The notes beneath the pieces are model-generated. The model was given only the letters and a program-made list of their open reading frames with translations. It was not told the origin of the DNA and did no database searches. From the NCBI GenBank assembly GCA_025765615.1, contig JAIVFJ010000004.1:434001-498000 (forward strand): 64,000 bases of DNA, read 5' to 3'. Source of the stretch: Zopfochytrium polystomum (Eukaryota; Chytridiomycota; Chytridiomycetes; Chytridiales; Chytridiaceae). The translations under genes were made by a program, and so were the position numbers. Positions within the stretch are counted from its first letter, which is position 1; each line of letters opens with the position of its first letter. Positions 11,205-21,592 of this stretch are shown here, piece by piece.

Positions 11205-11700
11205 GAGGTTCCTCCTCATCAACCGCCGCTAGCCTCGTCGGTGTCCACGAGCTGGGTCAATTGTTTGGGTGAGAAGCCAGAATAGAAAAAACGGGTGTTA
11301 TATAGGGCAGCGACTTTGTCTTCGACGTCAATGGCTTCCTCGTTGCCAAAAACCTCGCCCTCCTCTAGGGCCTCCACTTCGTCTAAAGTCAAGTATTTCC
11401 TCGCCTCGCTCCTCCTCCTCGTCGACGCTCCACCGAGTGGACGGAGATGCCCGATGCCGCGTCATTAATCGAACGACACGTCGCCATCCGCGCCTTCATT
11501 TGTGTCCAGTAACTCGGCTGGTCAGGCAGATGAGAAGGATGTACAAAGGCATGATGTATTGGAGGTTAAAGACAGATTTTCCGACGGCGTGGTTGGCGGA
11601 GCACCCCACACAAAGGAGCAAACCGAGAACCACCAGGGAAGGGAGGGGGATGAGAATGAGTGGGAGCCGAAACAGCCGGAGACGGTCTGGTTTGATATTT
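11205..11700 (-). pseudogene. Acidic family pseudogene fragment (mosaic)
   Basis: Positions 11320-11520 match the tail exon of acidic gene 1 (8390-8580) with indels and substitutions. Positions 11520-11690 match its intron 2 and flank (the GCATGATGTAT... GGAGGTTAA block). Positions 11215-11265 carry the GTCCACGAGCTGGG junction typical of exon 3 starts. Reading frames are broken. Confidence 0.55.
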
Positions 11701-11923
11701 CCAAAGGTCCTTGAAATGGCTTATTCGTGCACCAGCTGAGTATTTCCCCGGCACAGTCTGCTGGTTTTCAGGCGGTACGGTCAATTTCGTGCTATTTGAG
11801 ACCTCGAATGATGCTATTGTCCCCCCTTTCGGGATTTAATGTATTGTACAAAGGGAAAGGTACGCTCACACTGAACTGCTAACGAGAGATAGAAAGAGTG
11901 AGAGGGGAAACGAAACACCCTGT

Positions 11924-12861
11924 TCACTCGACGTCCTCGACCGCCGCGTTCTCTTCGACGGTGTCTTCGTAAATCTCTTCTCCATCGACGGCATCGTCCT
12001 CTTCAAGGGCTTCGTCTTCATCAAGAGCTTCCTCCTCGTCAAGAACTTCTTCCTCCTCAATAGCCTCGTCGTCCAGCGCCTCCTGTCCGTCCGCAGCTTC
12101 CTCCTCGTCAAAGGTATCTTCCTCGCCGAGGATTTCCTCCTCAAGAACCTCCTCATCATCGAGAGCGTCCAGGGCCTCGTCTTCGCCAATGGCCTCATCT
12201 GCGTCGACCGCCCCTTCGTCGTCGAATTCCGAAACGTCGGACGCGGCTTCTTCGCCGAACGATTCGTCGCCATAAGCAATCTCGCTGGTGTCCACGAGTT
12301 GGGCTGGTTCGGGAAGGATTGTGGTGTGAGGAAAGTGCGAGAGAACCGGTGACCTCGCTCCATTGCGCCGCCTCATCCTCTACTCACCCTTCCTCCCCAC
12401 ACCGACCCGCGCACAAGAGCAAATATAAAAACCAAAACAGAAAGCAGAGGGCGTGAGAACAGGACTTTTTACTTACGTCCGTAGTACTTTCCGCCTATCG
12501 TGACACCGCCTCCAAGGCCTGTGGGACCACGAGACGGTCGTACGTCCAAGTTACGGAAGCTTCCACCGCCGCCTCCGCCTCTGCTGAGGCTTCTTTTGGC
12601 ACCTTTAGTTTCGGAAGAGGCGGTGGGTGGGAAAGATTGTTCGTTTTGTTCGTGTTGGGGTAAAGGGAGTTAGCTGTGTGATAGAGAGGGGGGTGCGGGG
12701 ACAGTGCAAGAAGGGACATCACGTCTGTCCAAGAGAACAAGTTGGATGTGGTCGTCGTCAGGGTTAGCGGCAAGGTCTGACGAGGCCTGCATGACGGGGG
12801 CCGCCGCGACGAGGGACGACGCAGCGGCGAGGACGGCGAGGAGGAGCGCAACGGGGTGCAT
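11924..12861 (-). CDS. Acidic secreted protein 2 (three exons)
   Basis: Minus-strand exons 12861-12723, about 12602-12477 and 12303-11924 sum to 645 nt (214 residues). Exon 1: signal peptide MHPVALLLAVLAAASSLVAAAP, then a propeptide ending LLDRR. Exon 2: KRSLSRGGGGGSFRNLDVRP, then a Gly-rich run to GGKYYG. Exon 3: PQLVDTSEIAYGDESF followed by a tail of Asp/Glu blocks (DEEEALDEDEALEEDD). The exon 2 to 3 donor is GTAAGT. The exon 2 acceptor (AAAG) is the weakest call. A GGCTCAGCC element lies at 12972-12980. The mature protein would be a block polyampholyte: basic/Gly-rich head, polyacidic tail. Confidence 0.75.
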
Positions 12862-12971
12862 CGCTTGCTACTTCTGTCTTTTTGATGAATGCAGTGAATC
12901 GAAATGCTTTTCCGTGACGCAGCAACGGTGGAATTGTGTCTCGCGCTGTCTTCCAGTCCCCAATGCAAGCG

Positions 12972-12980
12972 GGCTCAGCC
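12972..12980 (-). promoter_or_regulatory. GGCTCAGCC element upstream of acidic gene 2
   Basis: An exact nine-base copy, 111 nt upstream of the start codon. No clear TATA box is seen between them. Confidence 0.4.
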
Positions 12981-13715
12981 GCGTGGGCCACACGGCAAAT
13001 GTCCCGACCATAGCCGGTTGTCCCGGCCGTATGTGTCCGGACGGCTGAGACATCTTCCGCAGCTTGCTAGGTGCGCACGGCGGCGTCAGCTAACTCGGTG
13101 CGCACGGCCACCTGGAGCCGGCGGTCGTGCCAGCCGACTCCTCTCTCCCCCACTGATTCTCCACAACTCTCGCAGTGAGCTCATTCTTGGAGGCGCGAGG
13201 ACGGATTTCAACTATGTGGAAGGGGGGCGCAAGAAAACAGACAAGTTCGAACTCTGGGCCGGGCGGCAATGTGAACGGAGGTGGCGGAGCACGGGCGAAG
13301 CACAGGCGAAGCACAGGTGTACGGACAGCGGTGAAGTATAGTTGAAGCTGACTTGTTTATACCTTGATTGGGTTCAGGTTGATTGGAAAATGGGCATGAT
13401 CTTTGCTGTCTCTTCTCTGTCCCTCGGGAGGCTATTCACACAACAAGTAGCCGCAGGCCACGGCAGCCAGCGAGATGCCAAAATCGTAAGCGGATGCCAA
13501 AATCGGTAAGCGGCGTCCAGCCAGCGGGATGGCCGGACGGATCGATAACACGAGAATGCCAAGTTTTGTTGCTTTTTTTTGAAATTTATTATATTCGTCA
13601 AGAACGGTTCTGTACATCAGATAGAGATGAACTAAAAAAAGTACGCGAGAGAAAAACCGAGGAATGGAAAAAAAGCGAACTGCACAGCCAACAGAGGAGG
13701 GAGAACTGCTTCGAT

Positions 13716-14609
13716 TCACTCGTCGTCTTCCGTCGCTTCTTCATCCTCCGCTGCGTCCTCGTACATCTCGTCCTCGTCAAGTGCACTCTCCTCGTCAACG
13801 ACGTCTTCCTCCTCAAGTACTTCCTCTTCTTCGACTTCGTCGCTGTCGATGAATTCTTCCTCGTCGAATGCGTCCCCCTCGCCGAGCGCCTCTTCTCCGT
13901 CAAGCGCCTCCTCCTCGTCGAAGCCGTCAAGGGCTTCCTCCTCATCAACCGCCGATTCGTCGTCGAAATGGGCTACGCCGACGGCTTCCTCCTCGTCGAA
14001 AGAATTGTACGCAGCTTCGTCGGTGTCCACGAGCTGGGCTAGTTAAGGTTGGTTGGTTGCGGGCGGCAGGAAGAGAGGGATGGATTAGGGGGTGGGGCGG
14101 TGTCGGGTAGTCGTTGCCGAAACGATTGACGTCAAAAGAACGCGAGATGAGGTGCAGAGGGCTGCACAAGAATCGGACGGGAAAAAAAAAAAATAAAATG
14201 AAAGATCCTTACGGCCGTAGTATTTTCCGTTTATTGAGAAGCCGCTACCGCCGAGGCCGAATGCGTTGTTGACGGGTTTGATGTCCAGTTTGGGGCGAGA
14301 ACTGCCGGAGGCGCGCGCCCCTCCGCCTCCTCCTCCGCCCGCTCCGCGGCGGCGTTCGCCTGCAGTTTGGGTATTTTTTTGAGATGGAGGGGAGAAAGGA
14401 GAAGGGAGGCCGATCAGAATACTTGCTCATCACATTCACTTCTCGGAGGAGGGAAGGGGGCGGGCTGCATTACGTCTGGTCAAGTGGACTGGCTCGGACT
14501 GGTCGACGCCAGCGTTTGCGGCAAGGTTAGAAGCCGGCAGCGCTGGTGCGGCGGCGACGAGGGACGACGCAGCGGCAAAGACGGCGAGGAGGAGCGTGGT
14601 GAGGTGCAT
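13716..14609 (-). CDS. Acidic secreted protein 3 (three exons)
   Basis: Minus-strand exons 14609-14474, 14359-14213 and 14038-13716 sum to 606 nt (201 residues), with the same phase-1 intron positions as its paralogues. Signal peptide MHLTTLLLAVFAAASSLVAAAP; processing site HLTRRERRR; Gly-rich exon 2 (GAGGGGGGARASG) with PKLDIKPVNN and GKYYG; exon 3 starts PQLVDTDEAAYNSF then becomes an acidic tail with EEEEVLEEEDVVDEE blocks. A TATA-like GGTATTTATACC (minus) lies at 14682-14693 and GGCTSAGC elements at 14805-14813 and 14908-14916. It is the cleanest member for defining the family. Confidence 0.78.
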
Positions 14610-14681
14610 CACTTTTTTGCTTCGTTGCTGATATTGTTGTCCCTTTGAGTGTGAGATGCAAGGGGAATTAGCTGTGTGAAG

Positions 14682-14916
14682 GGTATAAATACCAGTGGAT
14701 TTGTGTCTTGTGCTCTCTGTCTCCCGCCCCATCTCGCCCACGATCAATTCCGAACAAACACACTGCCCGCTTGACAGGAGACGACTGCCTCGTCGACGGG
14801 CGGCGGGCTGAGCAACGTTACAATGCCGACGGCAACCTCCTTCCTTTTGCGGAAGTCATGCGAAGTGAAGTTTCTCTGGATTGCTTTGTGTCAATCCCGG
14901 CTCCTGCGCTCAGCCC
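14682..14916 (-). promoter_or_regulatory. Promoter of acidic gene 3: TATA-like box and two GGCTSAGC elements
   Basis: Plus-strand GGTATAAATACC at 14682-14693, GGGCTGAGC near 14805-14813 and GCTCAGCCC at 14908-14916. The last could instead belong to a plus-strand unit. Confidence 0.45.
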
Positions 14917-15582
14917 CCTGGACGGATTTCAACTCGCCAGAACTGAGTTGCTTTAACCTTGTGCGCATCCGCGACGCAAAGTTGTTGTTGCGGTCTCCGA
15001 CAGCGCCAAGTTTATTTTCAGGCCTCCACCAGTCCCGCAATGCAATTTGGAGTTATTTATTTGCGGCAAGATCTCGCGCAAAATGTGAAATCGCCCAAGC
15101 AAGGCACTCCAATCGAATATAGTTTTCTTATACAGCAAAAAAACCCTGAGGCAATCCAAGCATAATACCCACCAGGCGAATCGGTGCAGACGCTCTAACG
15201 GAACGGGGTGTGCAAATTCCAAGAAGGGAGAAGAGGAAAGAGTGGGAGTAAGTCACCGCTCACAGTCCCTTCGGTCACCCATGCAAATCGAACACTTGAC
15301 ACTTTGAAATCGAACTCGTGCTGGCGGCGGCGGCGGCGGCGGCGGGCGGCGGGCCGGGAGCAGCCGGAACCAGCGGCGAAGTATCTCGTGTCGCCCCCCC
15401 CCGCCGGCCCGGGCGGACCGTCCGAAGTTCATGCAAAACGCACAACAGATCGTTCATTCGGCAGGGGTGCGTGTGGCACCGGCCGCTGCATGAATGATGA
15501 ACGGTTGAAACGAAGAAGTTTTTTCTTTTTTCTCCTTTTCCAGCTAAAAACAAAGGGCTGCGCCCATCATCGCCCGGTGTGT

Positions 15583-15740
15583 GCTCAGCCGCATCTTCAC
15601 ACACAATGGCACTCCTTCATTCCATATTTGCACACACACACCATGCTTGGCAGGAGAAGCGGGGCTGCGCCAGCGGACTTGCACACTGAAAAAACGAAAG
15701 AACAAGAAAAAAGGGCATCGAGCAAGCGCATTTAAATGCA
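15583..15740 (+). promoter_or_regulatory. Promoter of the 22-mer repeat gene: GCTCAGCCG plus TTTAAA
   Basis: GCTCAGCCG at 15583-15591 (259 nt upstream of the ATG) and a GCATTTAAATGC palindrome near 15728-15739. Confidence 0.45.
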
Positions 15741-15849
15741 GCATGAGTTCCCACCGAGAGCGACACAATCGAAGCAACCCATCCCATCGTATTTTTCTTT
15801 TTCCCAAAAAGAACTATCACTCCAGACCACCTGCTCCACTTCACCAACA

Positions 15850-16377
15850 ATGCACGTCTCGCTCTCCCCACTACTATGCCTCCTCATCGCCGCCGCCTCC
15901 TGCGCCGTCCACGCCGCCCCCGTCGCCGCACCACCGTCTTCCGATGCGCTCGCCCGCCGCGGCCTCCTCGACTCACTCGGCAACGACCTGAAAAAGGTCG
16001 AGAACTTCGCCGGCAAGGAGCTCCGCACTGCCGAGAGGAAGCTGCCCGCCGCCGTGGGTGAAGTCAAGAGCCTGGCCAGCAAAGGGCTCCGCGCTGTCGA
16101 GAACAAGGCGCCCGGCGCCGCCCGCGCCGTCAAGAACTTTGCGGGCAGGGAGCTGCGAAACGTCGAGAAGAAGATCCCCCAGGCCGCCGGCGATATCAAG
16201 AACTTGGCGGGCAAGGGACTGCGCGCCGTCGAAAGGAAGGTGCCCGGGGCCGCAGGCGAGATCAAGAACCTGGCTGCAAAGGGCCTCCGCGCCGTCGAAA
16301 GGAAGGCGCCTGCGGCCGCCGGCGAGGTCAAGAACCTTGTGGCAAAGGCCGGCAATGCCATCAAGAAGAAGGTTTGA
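15850..16377 (+). CDS. Secreted basic protein with six 22-residue amphipathic repeats
   Basis: Single exon, 175 residues. Signal peptide MHVSLSPLLCLLIAAASCAVHAAP, propeptide, then LARRGLLDS (dibasic cleavage site). The mature part is six tandem units of 22 residues of the type VKNLAGKGLRAVERKAPGAAGE, each with a Pro at the same place; the last is truncated. Pro-punctuated 22-mers are the layout of exchangeable apolipoproteins, and the pattern predicts amphipathic helices that could bind lipid or chitin-rich surfaces; no homology is claimed. Strongly basic (Lys/Arg). Paralogous in signal and RRGLLDS motif to the genes at 18.7, 21.6 and 23.3 kb. Confidence 0.8.
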   Translation: MHVSLSPLLCLLIAAASCAVHAAPVAAPPSSDALARRGLLDSLGNDLKKVENFAGKELRTAERKLPAAVGEVKSLASKGLRAVENKAPGAARAVKNFAGRELRNVEKKIPQAAGDIKNLAGKGLRAVERKVPGAAGEIKNLAAKGLRAVERKAPAAAGEVKNLVAKAGNAIKKKV

Positions 16378-17219
16378 GCGGGGACCGGGGATTGGTGGGG
16401 TGGCCGATGGGAAAGCTGGAATTCACGTTGTTCTTTTCGGCAATCTTCTCTTTCTTGTTGCCTTTTGTCTTTGAAAGTCTTTACTTTGTTAGGGTTGTAA
16501 AACTGTCGTGCACTTCAAATAAACATGGATTAATGTAAAGAAGATTTTGCAACGACGTCTTGTTGGCTTGCGTTGTGTGAGTAATGAGCGTTTAATAATT
16601 TCCGGTCCGATTGCAGTGACAATTTCATCAACATTTTGAATCTTTACAGCCCGAAATTTGAACAGGAACAAACAGTGTGTGCTCCTCCGAAGGAGACAAG
16701 AAAAGTCCGACGCTCCGAAAGGGCTTCGTCGCCGCCGAAGGCGGCGCTGGATCCCAAGAGAGCGCGTAAGTTAAACCAGCCACTGAGTTGTCAGCGAGCG
16801 ACACAGAACCAGCGACAGACACGCCAATAACAAAAAAAAAAGTCTCTCCCGTGCTTGTTTGTTATGAATCGTCTGACTGATAAATCTTCTGACTGACACC
16901 AGCAAAGTACGCGATCAAAACAATAGAGTCTACCCATTATGCTTTTCATTGTCACGTCGAAAGCCTCGCAAACTCGTCAAACATTTCGAATGCCCCAACT
17001 TCAAAGTTTGGGGTGGTTGGGGCAGCGCAAAGTCGTCGTCCGTGTCACCTCCGTGGCGCTCACGCAAGCATTTCCGTGCTCTCCTGTTCAGGCTAGGCTG
17101 CGGGACGGCCGAACGCGGTATGGGGATTTTTTTTTGATAGTTTACTGAAATCGGAAAGGAGGGACAACAGAAACAGGAGACCCTGTTGTCACTGCTGTTA
17201 TCGTTGTGGTTGTTGTCGT
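16378..17219. other. Intergenic, no gene seen
   Basis: Mixed composition with a short A-run near 16833 and no supported frame. Unlike the intact family members it carries no GCTCAGCC element, consistent with the broken state of the gene that follows. Confidence 0.5.
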
Positions 17220-17711
17220 GTGCACAGCGCCGTCAAGGGAGCCGCAGCCAAGGCCGAGGGCGCTGCGAAGAAGGCCGGAGGCAAGTCCGAGGGCGCCGTC
17301 AAGGGAGCCGCGGGCAAGGTCAAGGGAGCTGCGACCAAGGCAGAGGGCGCTGCGAAGAAAGCTGACCTGAAGTCCGAGGGCGCCAGGGAGTTGCGTCTAA
17401 GGCAGCAGGAGCTGCTGCTGCAAAGAAGGCCGGAGGCAAGGCCGAGGCTGCCGTCAATGGAGTTGCAAGCAAAGCCAAAGGCGCAAGCGCCGTCAAGGGA
17501 GCCGAAGCCAAGGCCGAGCGCTGCAAATGAGGCCGGAGGCAAGGCCGATGCAGTCAAAGGCGCCGCAGCCAAAGCGGGTCGAGCAGCGAAGGCAGCCGGC
17601 GGTGCACCCAAGGGAGCCGCGGGCAGAGCCACGGGCAAGGCCGTTGGCGCAGTCAAGGAAGCCGTAGCCAAGGCAGGTGAAGTAGCAAAAGCGGCTGGCG
17701 GTGCAGCCTGA
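17220..17711 (+). pseudogene. Decayed basic Lys/Ala/Gly-repeat protein
   Basis: The frame is LEA-like (AVKGAAAKAEGAAKKAGGKSEG, AVKGAAGKVKGAATKAEGA). From about 17390 to 17520 the repeat continues only in the +1 frame (SKAAGAAAAKKAGGKAEAAV), then returns to the first (ANEAGGKADAVKGAAAKAG), implying two compensating indels. There is no signal peptide and no ATG: the frame opens at a GTG right after a CACAG that could be an old acceptor. I read it as a 5'-truncated, frame-shifted relative of the basic family. Confidence 0.55.
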
Positions 17712-18363
17712 TTCCGCGTCGATACGGGCGTCGAGTGCTCGCTCTTTCGTTCTTTCACTGGGTTATCTCTACATTTTGGTTTCCTCGAGTTCCACGCACT
17801 TCTCCCCTCCTGCTCGGTTTTTTTTCTTTTTTTTAATTTTTCTTGTGACAAGATTTTTTTTGGGGAGGGTTAAATAAAACTGTGTACAGGAGTTTATCTT
17901 TTAGTTCCATTGTTTCCTTGACGCATTTGCCATGTTGCTTTGACTCGTCTTTCGAACGAGCAAAATCAATACAATAATAATCTCCTCCAAAATGGAAAGA
18001 AGGGCAAAGAATTGAGAATTTGAGAAAACCAGTTGTCGCTCGGCTGAGCTGGCAATTTCTCCTAGTCGCGAAGGGCTGGCTATAGCAAAACCCATAATAA
18101 TATTATACACCACGAAGTTGCCTGCGATTCGCTTCTGAAAGGTAAAGCGCGATGGCGTTTTGTACCTTCTTTTGTTTGGCGTATGCGTTTTCTCCTTCCC
18201 TCTTTCGTCATGTTTCGTGGCTGAGGCTTTTCGTTGGCTGTTCCGGGCCTGTCCGGCCGTCCAGACACAAAGTCTCCCTTTTTGGGTATTATGCTCCGCC
18301 CACTCTGTGTTTGTAAGGGGAATGTGCAAGTAGGTCAATCCGAGGTGCCACGGAGGCAGAGAC

Positions 18364-18395
<32 letters not shown>

Positions 18396-18471
18396 GGAGA
18401 CAGGCTGAGACACTCAGCGCGAGGGACAGACTGCCCGGCCCACAGACAGAACACGGCCGCGAGCAAACAGT

Positions 18472-18505
18472 GCTCAGCCCGCCTGCTCTTCGCCCCTAAA
18501 TACGC
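18472..18505 (+). promoter_or_regulatory. Promoter of the 11-mer repeat gene: GCTCAGCCCG plus CTAAATAC
   Basis: GCTCAGCCCG at 18472-18481 and an AT-rich CTAAATAC box near 18496-18503, about 190 and 170 nt upstream of the ATG at 18669. Confidence 0.5.
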
Positions 18506-18668
18506 TCTCTCGCCGCCGGGCACTGTCGCACATCAAGTCTACCCCCATTCCCGCACTCGCCCGGAATCCTTTCTTTCTTCCTCCCATCCGCCTTCACCCC
18601 CCGCTCCCAGCCCCGCCCACTTCCAACCACACACCTTCATACCAACCCTTAACAACCCCCCGCCAACC

Positions 18669-19907
18669 ATGCGCCTGCCCCTCCCATCCCTCTGCTGCCT
18701 TCTCCTCGCCACCGCCGCTGCCTCCTCGGCCGCCGCCTCCACCTCCACCAACACCGACGCTGCCCTCGCCCGCCGCGACGTCCTCGACTCGATCGAAAAC
18801 AAGGTCGAAACAGGGCATCACCGGCGCCGCCGACCGCGCCGTCTCGGGCGTCACCAAGGCCGCCGACGGCGTCCGCAAGACCGAGAGCAGGGTCCAGAAC
18901 GCAGAGCAGAAGCTCGAGCGCGCCGAGAAAAAGGTCGAGCGCGCCGCCTCCGGCGTCAAGAACGGCGTCGAGGGCGCCGTCAAGGGTGCCGAGCGCAAGG
19001 CCGAGGGCGCTGTGAAGGACGCCGCGGGCAAGGCCGAGAGTGCAGTCAAGGGCGCAGCTGGCACCGTCAAGAGTGCCGAGCGCAAGGCCGAGAGTGCAGT
19101 CAAGGGTGCCGCGGGCAAGGCTGACGCAGCCGTCCAGGGCGCAGAGCGCAAGGTCAAGACCGCCGCGAAGGGTGCCGAGGAGAAGGTCAAGACCGCCGCG
19201 AAGGGTGCTGAGCAGAGGGCCACCACAGCCCTCAAGGGCGCAGAGCGAAAGGTCAAGACCGCCGTGGGGGGTGCTGAACAGAAGGTCAAGACCGCCGCGA
19301 AGGGTGCTGAGCAGAGGGCCACCACAGCCGCCAAGGGCGCAGAGCGCAAGGTCAAGACCGCCGTTGGGGGTGCTGAGCAGAAGGTCAAGACCGCCGCGAA
19401 GGGTGCTGAGGAGAAGGCCACCGCAGCCCTCAAGGGCGCAGAGCGCAAGGTAAAGACCGCCGCGAAGGGTGCCGAGGAGAAGGTCAAGACCGCCGCGAAG
19501 GGTGCTGAGCAGAGGGCCACCACAGCCGCCAAGGGCGCAGAGCGAAAGGTCAAGACCGCCGTGGGGGGTGCTGAGCAGAAGGTCAAGACCGCCGCGAAGG
19601 GTGCTGAGCAGAGGGCCACCACAGCCGCCAAGGGCGCAGAGCGCAAGGTCAAGACCGTCCGTGGGGGGTGCCTGAGCAGAAGGTCAAGACCGCCGCGAAG
19701 GGTGCTGATCAGAAGGCCACCACAGCCGTCAAGGGCGCAGAGCGCAAGGTCGAGAACGCCGCGAAGGGTGCTGGGCAGAAGGTCACCGGAGCCGTTAAGG
19801 GCGCAGAGCGCAAGGTGGAAAGGACCGTCAGCACCGTGAAGCAGGCCGGCGGGCAAGTCGCCGGTGGTGTCAGGGCCGCCGGAGCCACCCTCAAGGGCAA
19901 GAAGTGA
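18669..19907 (+). CDS. Secreted basic protein with about twenty 11-residue repeats (frame breaks present)
   Basis: Signal peptide MRLPLPSLCCLLLATAAASSAAAS, propeptide, LARRDVLDSIENKVE, then long arrays of 11-mers of the type KTAAKGAEQKV / TTALKGAERKV encoded by 33-nt DNA repeats, ending TVKQAGGQVAGGVRAAG and KGKK. This 11-residue periodicity is the one used by synuclein and LEA group 3 helices (analogy, not homology). The frame breaks near 18811 (an extra A: GTCGAAACAGGG against the paralogue's ATCGACGCGGGC) and near 19655-19675 (two extra bases compared with neighbouring repeats), together restoring frame. The gene is therefore either lightly broken or mis-assembled. The conserved signal, promoter element and perfect C-terminus argue that it is or was recently functional. 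Confidence 0.65.
18950..19830 (+). repeat. Tandem 33-bp DNA repeat array
   Basis: Units such as AAGGTCAAGACCGCCGCGAA, GGGTGCTGAGCAG and GGCCACCACAGCC alternate in two- to three-unit higher-order blocks with very few differences between copies, implying recent unit expansion or gene conversion. They encode the 11-residue helical repeats. Confidence 0.85.
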
Positions 19908-20629
19908 TTCTGGTGTCGCTTGCGTGGCTCGATCTTCCCCTGTTGGTCACCCGCTTCTTTTAAGTTCCCATCGCTTGACTCCTTGCTCACTCACTCGCTT
20001 GTTTCCTATTTCCAATTGTCGATGCATAATGCCTTTTTTTCACCTTCCTTTTTTCTATCAAGCAAAATACACGAAAGTTACCTGCGATTCGCTTCGGAGA
20101 GATAAAAATTACATACATCCTTATCGTCGTCAGCCTTCCAGAAGGCTGAATACGTTGAAAGCGGACGTCGCAGACCAGTCGCAGACCACACATTAATGCG
20201 TGTTTCAAAGTAAAGTTGTCCTTCCCTCGACCTCCAGATGGAGACACGCGGCCAATTTTTCCCGCTTTCCAATTCTGGGTATCGAATCTACTCTCGCCTG
20301 CTGTCACTATCAGTTCACGGTTTTGTATGCCGCTCCAAGCCATGCTGTGATACGGCAGCAACTGAAGCAGCAGCTCCACAATATGGCTTCTTTTCGTTCA
20401 ACTCTTGGCGTGCTTGCATTGACCCAAACAAGCAATTTCTGAGTTTTCGGATATATTTAAAATAGGTACTGCCTGGCGCGTGCTGTAGTACAAAGCGGGA
20501 ATCTACGCGGCTAAACAAAACAGCAGATCTTTTGCAGTTGATTACTCCTGGGTAGCCACAAATATTTTGGCTCGTAGTAATCGCTACATCGATGCGCTAT
20601 GGCAATCAGGACGGATCGAGCGAAAAGAA

Positions 20630-20965
20630 AGTCGAGCACTGTGTTGGGGAGTCAGAAGACAGCGTGGGTCCGCCGAGCATAAGGTTGAGGTGCTGGGAAG
20701 GGCGTCAAGCACGGTGCCGGGACGCGGCCAAGAGCGTCAAACGTAAGTCGAAAGCTGCCGCCCGCGAGGCACGCCACGGCAAGAATTGCGCCGAGAAGGA
20801 CTCTTTGCCAATGGCGCAGCGCTCGGCGAGAGGACCGGAAAGAAAGCCGCCCACAAGACGAAGGAGGCTGTACGGGCGCTGCTGCGCACAAGGCTGAGGC
20901 TGCCGGCCAAAGGCAAAGGACGAGGTCGTCGGAACCGCGAAAGGCGCTGAACGCACGGACGCATA
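20630..20965 (+). pseudogene. Decayed fragment of the 21.6-kb basic protein gene
   Basis: The DNA follows the order of blocks in the 21.6-kb gene (GGGCGTCAAGCACGG, GTCAAACGTAAGTCGAAAGC, GAGGCACGCCACG, GCGCACAAGGCTGAGGC, GACGAGGTCGTCGGA, AAAGGCGCTGAACGC), which corresponds to 22100-22390 there. Many indels destroy the frame and there is no signal exon. It lies about 1 kb upstream of its intact relative, consistent with a local duplication. Confidence 0.6.
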
Positions 20966-21173
20966 GAGTCGTTCTGACTGCAGTGTGCACTGCGCAAGGC
21001 TGATTGAGAGCGCGCCCGGTGAAGGAGGGCGAAGCGCTCTCCGGGTATGAGAGCACGCGGTTAAAGTCGCTGCAGGTTCCGTCAAGGCGGGGCAGCCAAG
21101 TGGGCGAGTGGATAAAGAGCGGAAAGTTTCGGAAGCTTCTCTGCGTCCGCCTGCCAGTCTTTGGCAGTGTGGC

Positions 21174-21276
<103 letters not shown>

Positions 21277-21381
21277 CGACTGACCGTAATGGCGGTGTGT
21301 CCCCCTGAGTGTGTCTGTGTGTCTGCAGGAGTTCGCCCTTTTTTGCTTCCGACGATGGGTCCGCTGCCGCCAGCCGCCGCA

Positions 21382-21413
21382 GCTCAGCCCCCTTGACCAC
21401 TTTCATAAATACT
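21382..21413 (+). promoter_or_regulatory. Promoter of the 21.6-kb gene: GCTCAGCCC plus CATAAATAC
   Basis: GCTCAGCCC at 21382-21390, 14 bp before a CATAAATAC TATA-like box, 203 nt upstream of the ATG. Confidence 0.5.
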
Positions 21414-21592
21414 CTCGACCGCGCATTCCATACCACCTTACCCTCCCTAGGTCGTGCGTACCCAGCCCTCTCTGCTTTCCCCTCTCTCCTCTCACCCTCT
21501 CACTGCTACCACCACACCCGCAACACCCACCCACACACTCCCACACCCACACACAGAGCAACGAAGCCCACCCCAAACAACACCCCCCCGCC

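Noticed and set aside
17220..17711. Annotating the Lys/Ala frame as an intact LEA protein
   Set aside because: No ATG, no signal peptide, no promoter element, and the repeat continues in another frame between 17390 and 17520.
18950..19830. Transposon or satellite interpretation of the 33-bp array
   Set aside because: The unit is a multiple of three, keeps an amphipathic 11-residue pattern and lies inside a signal-peptide gene, so it is a coding repeat.
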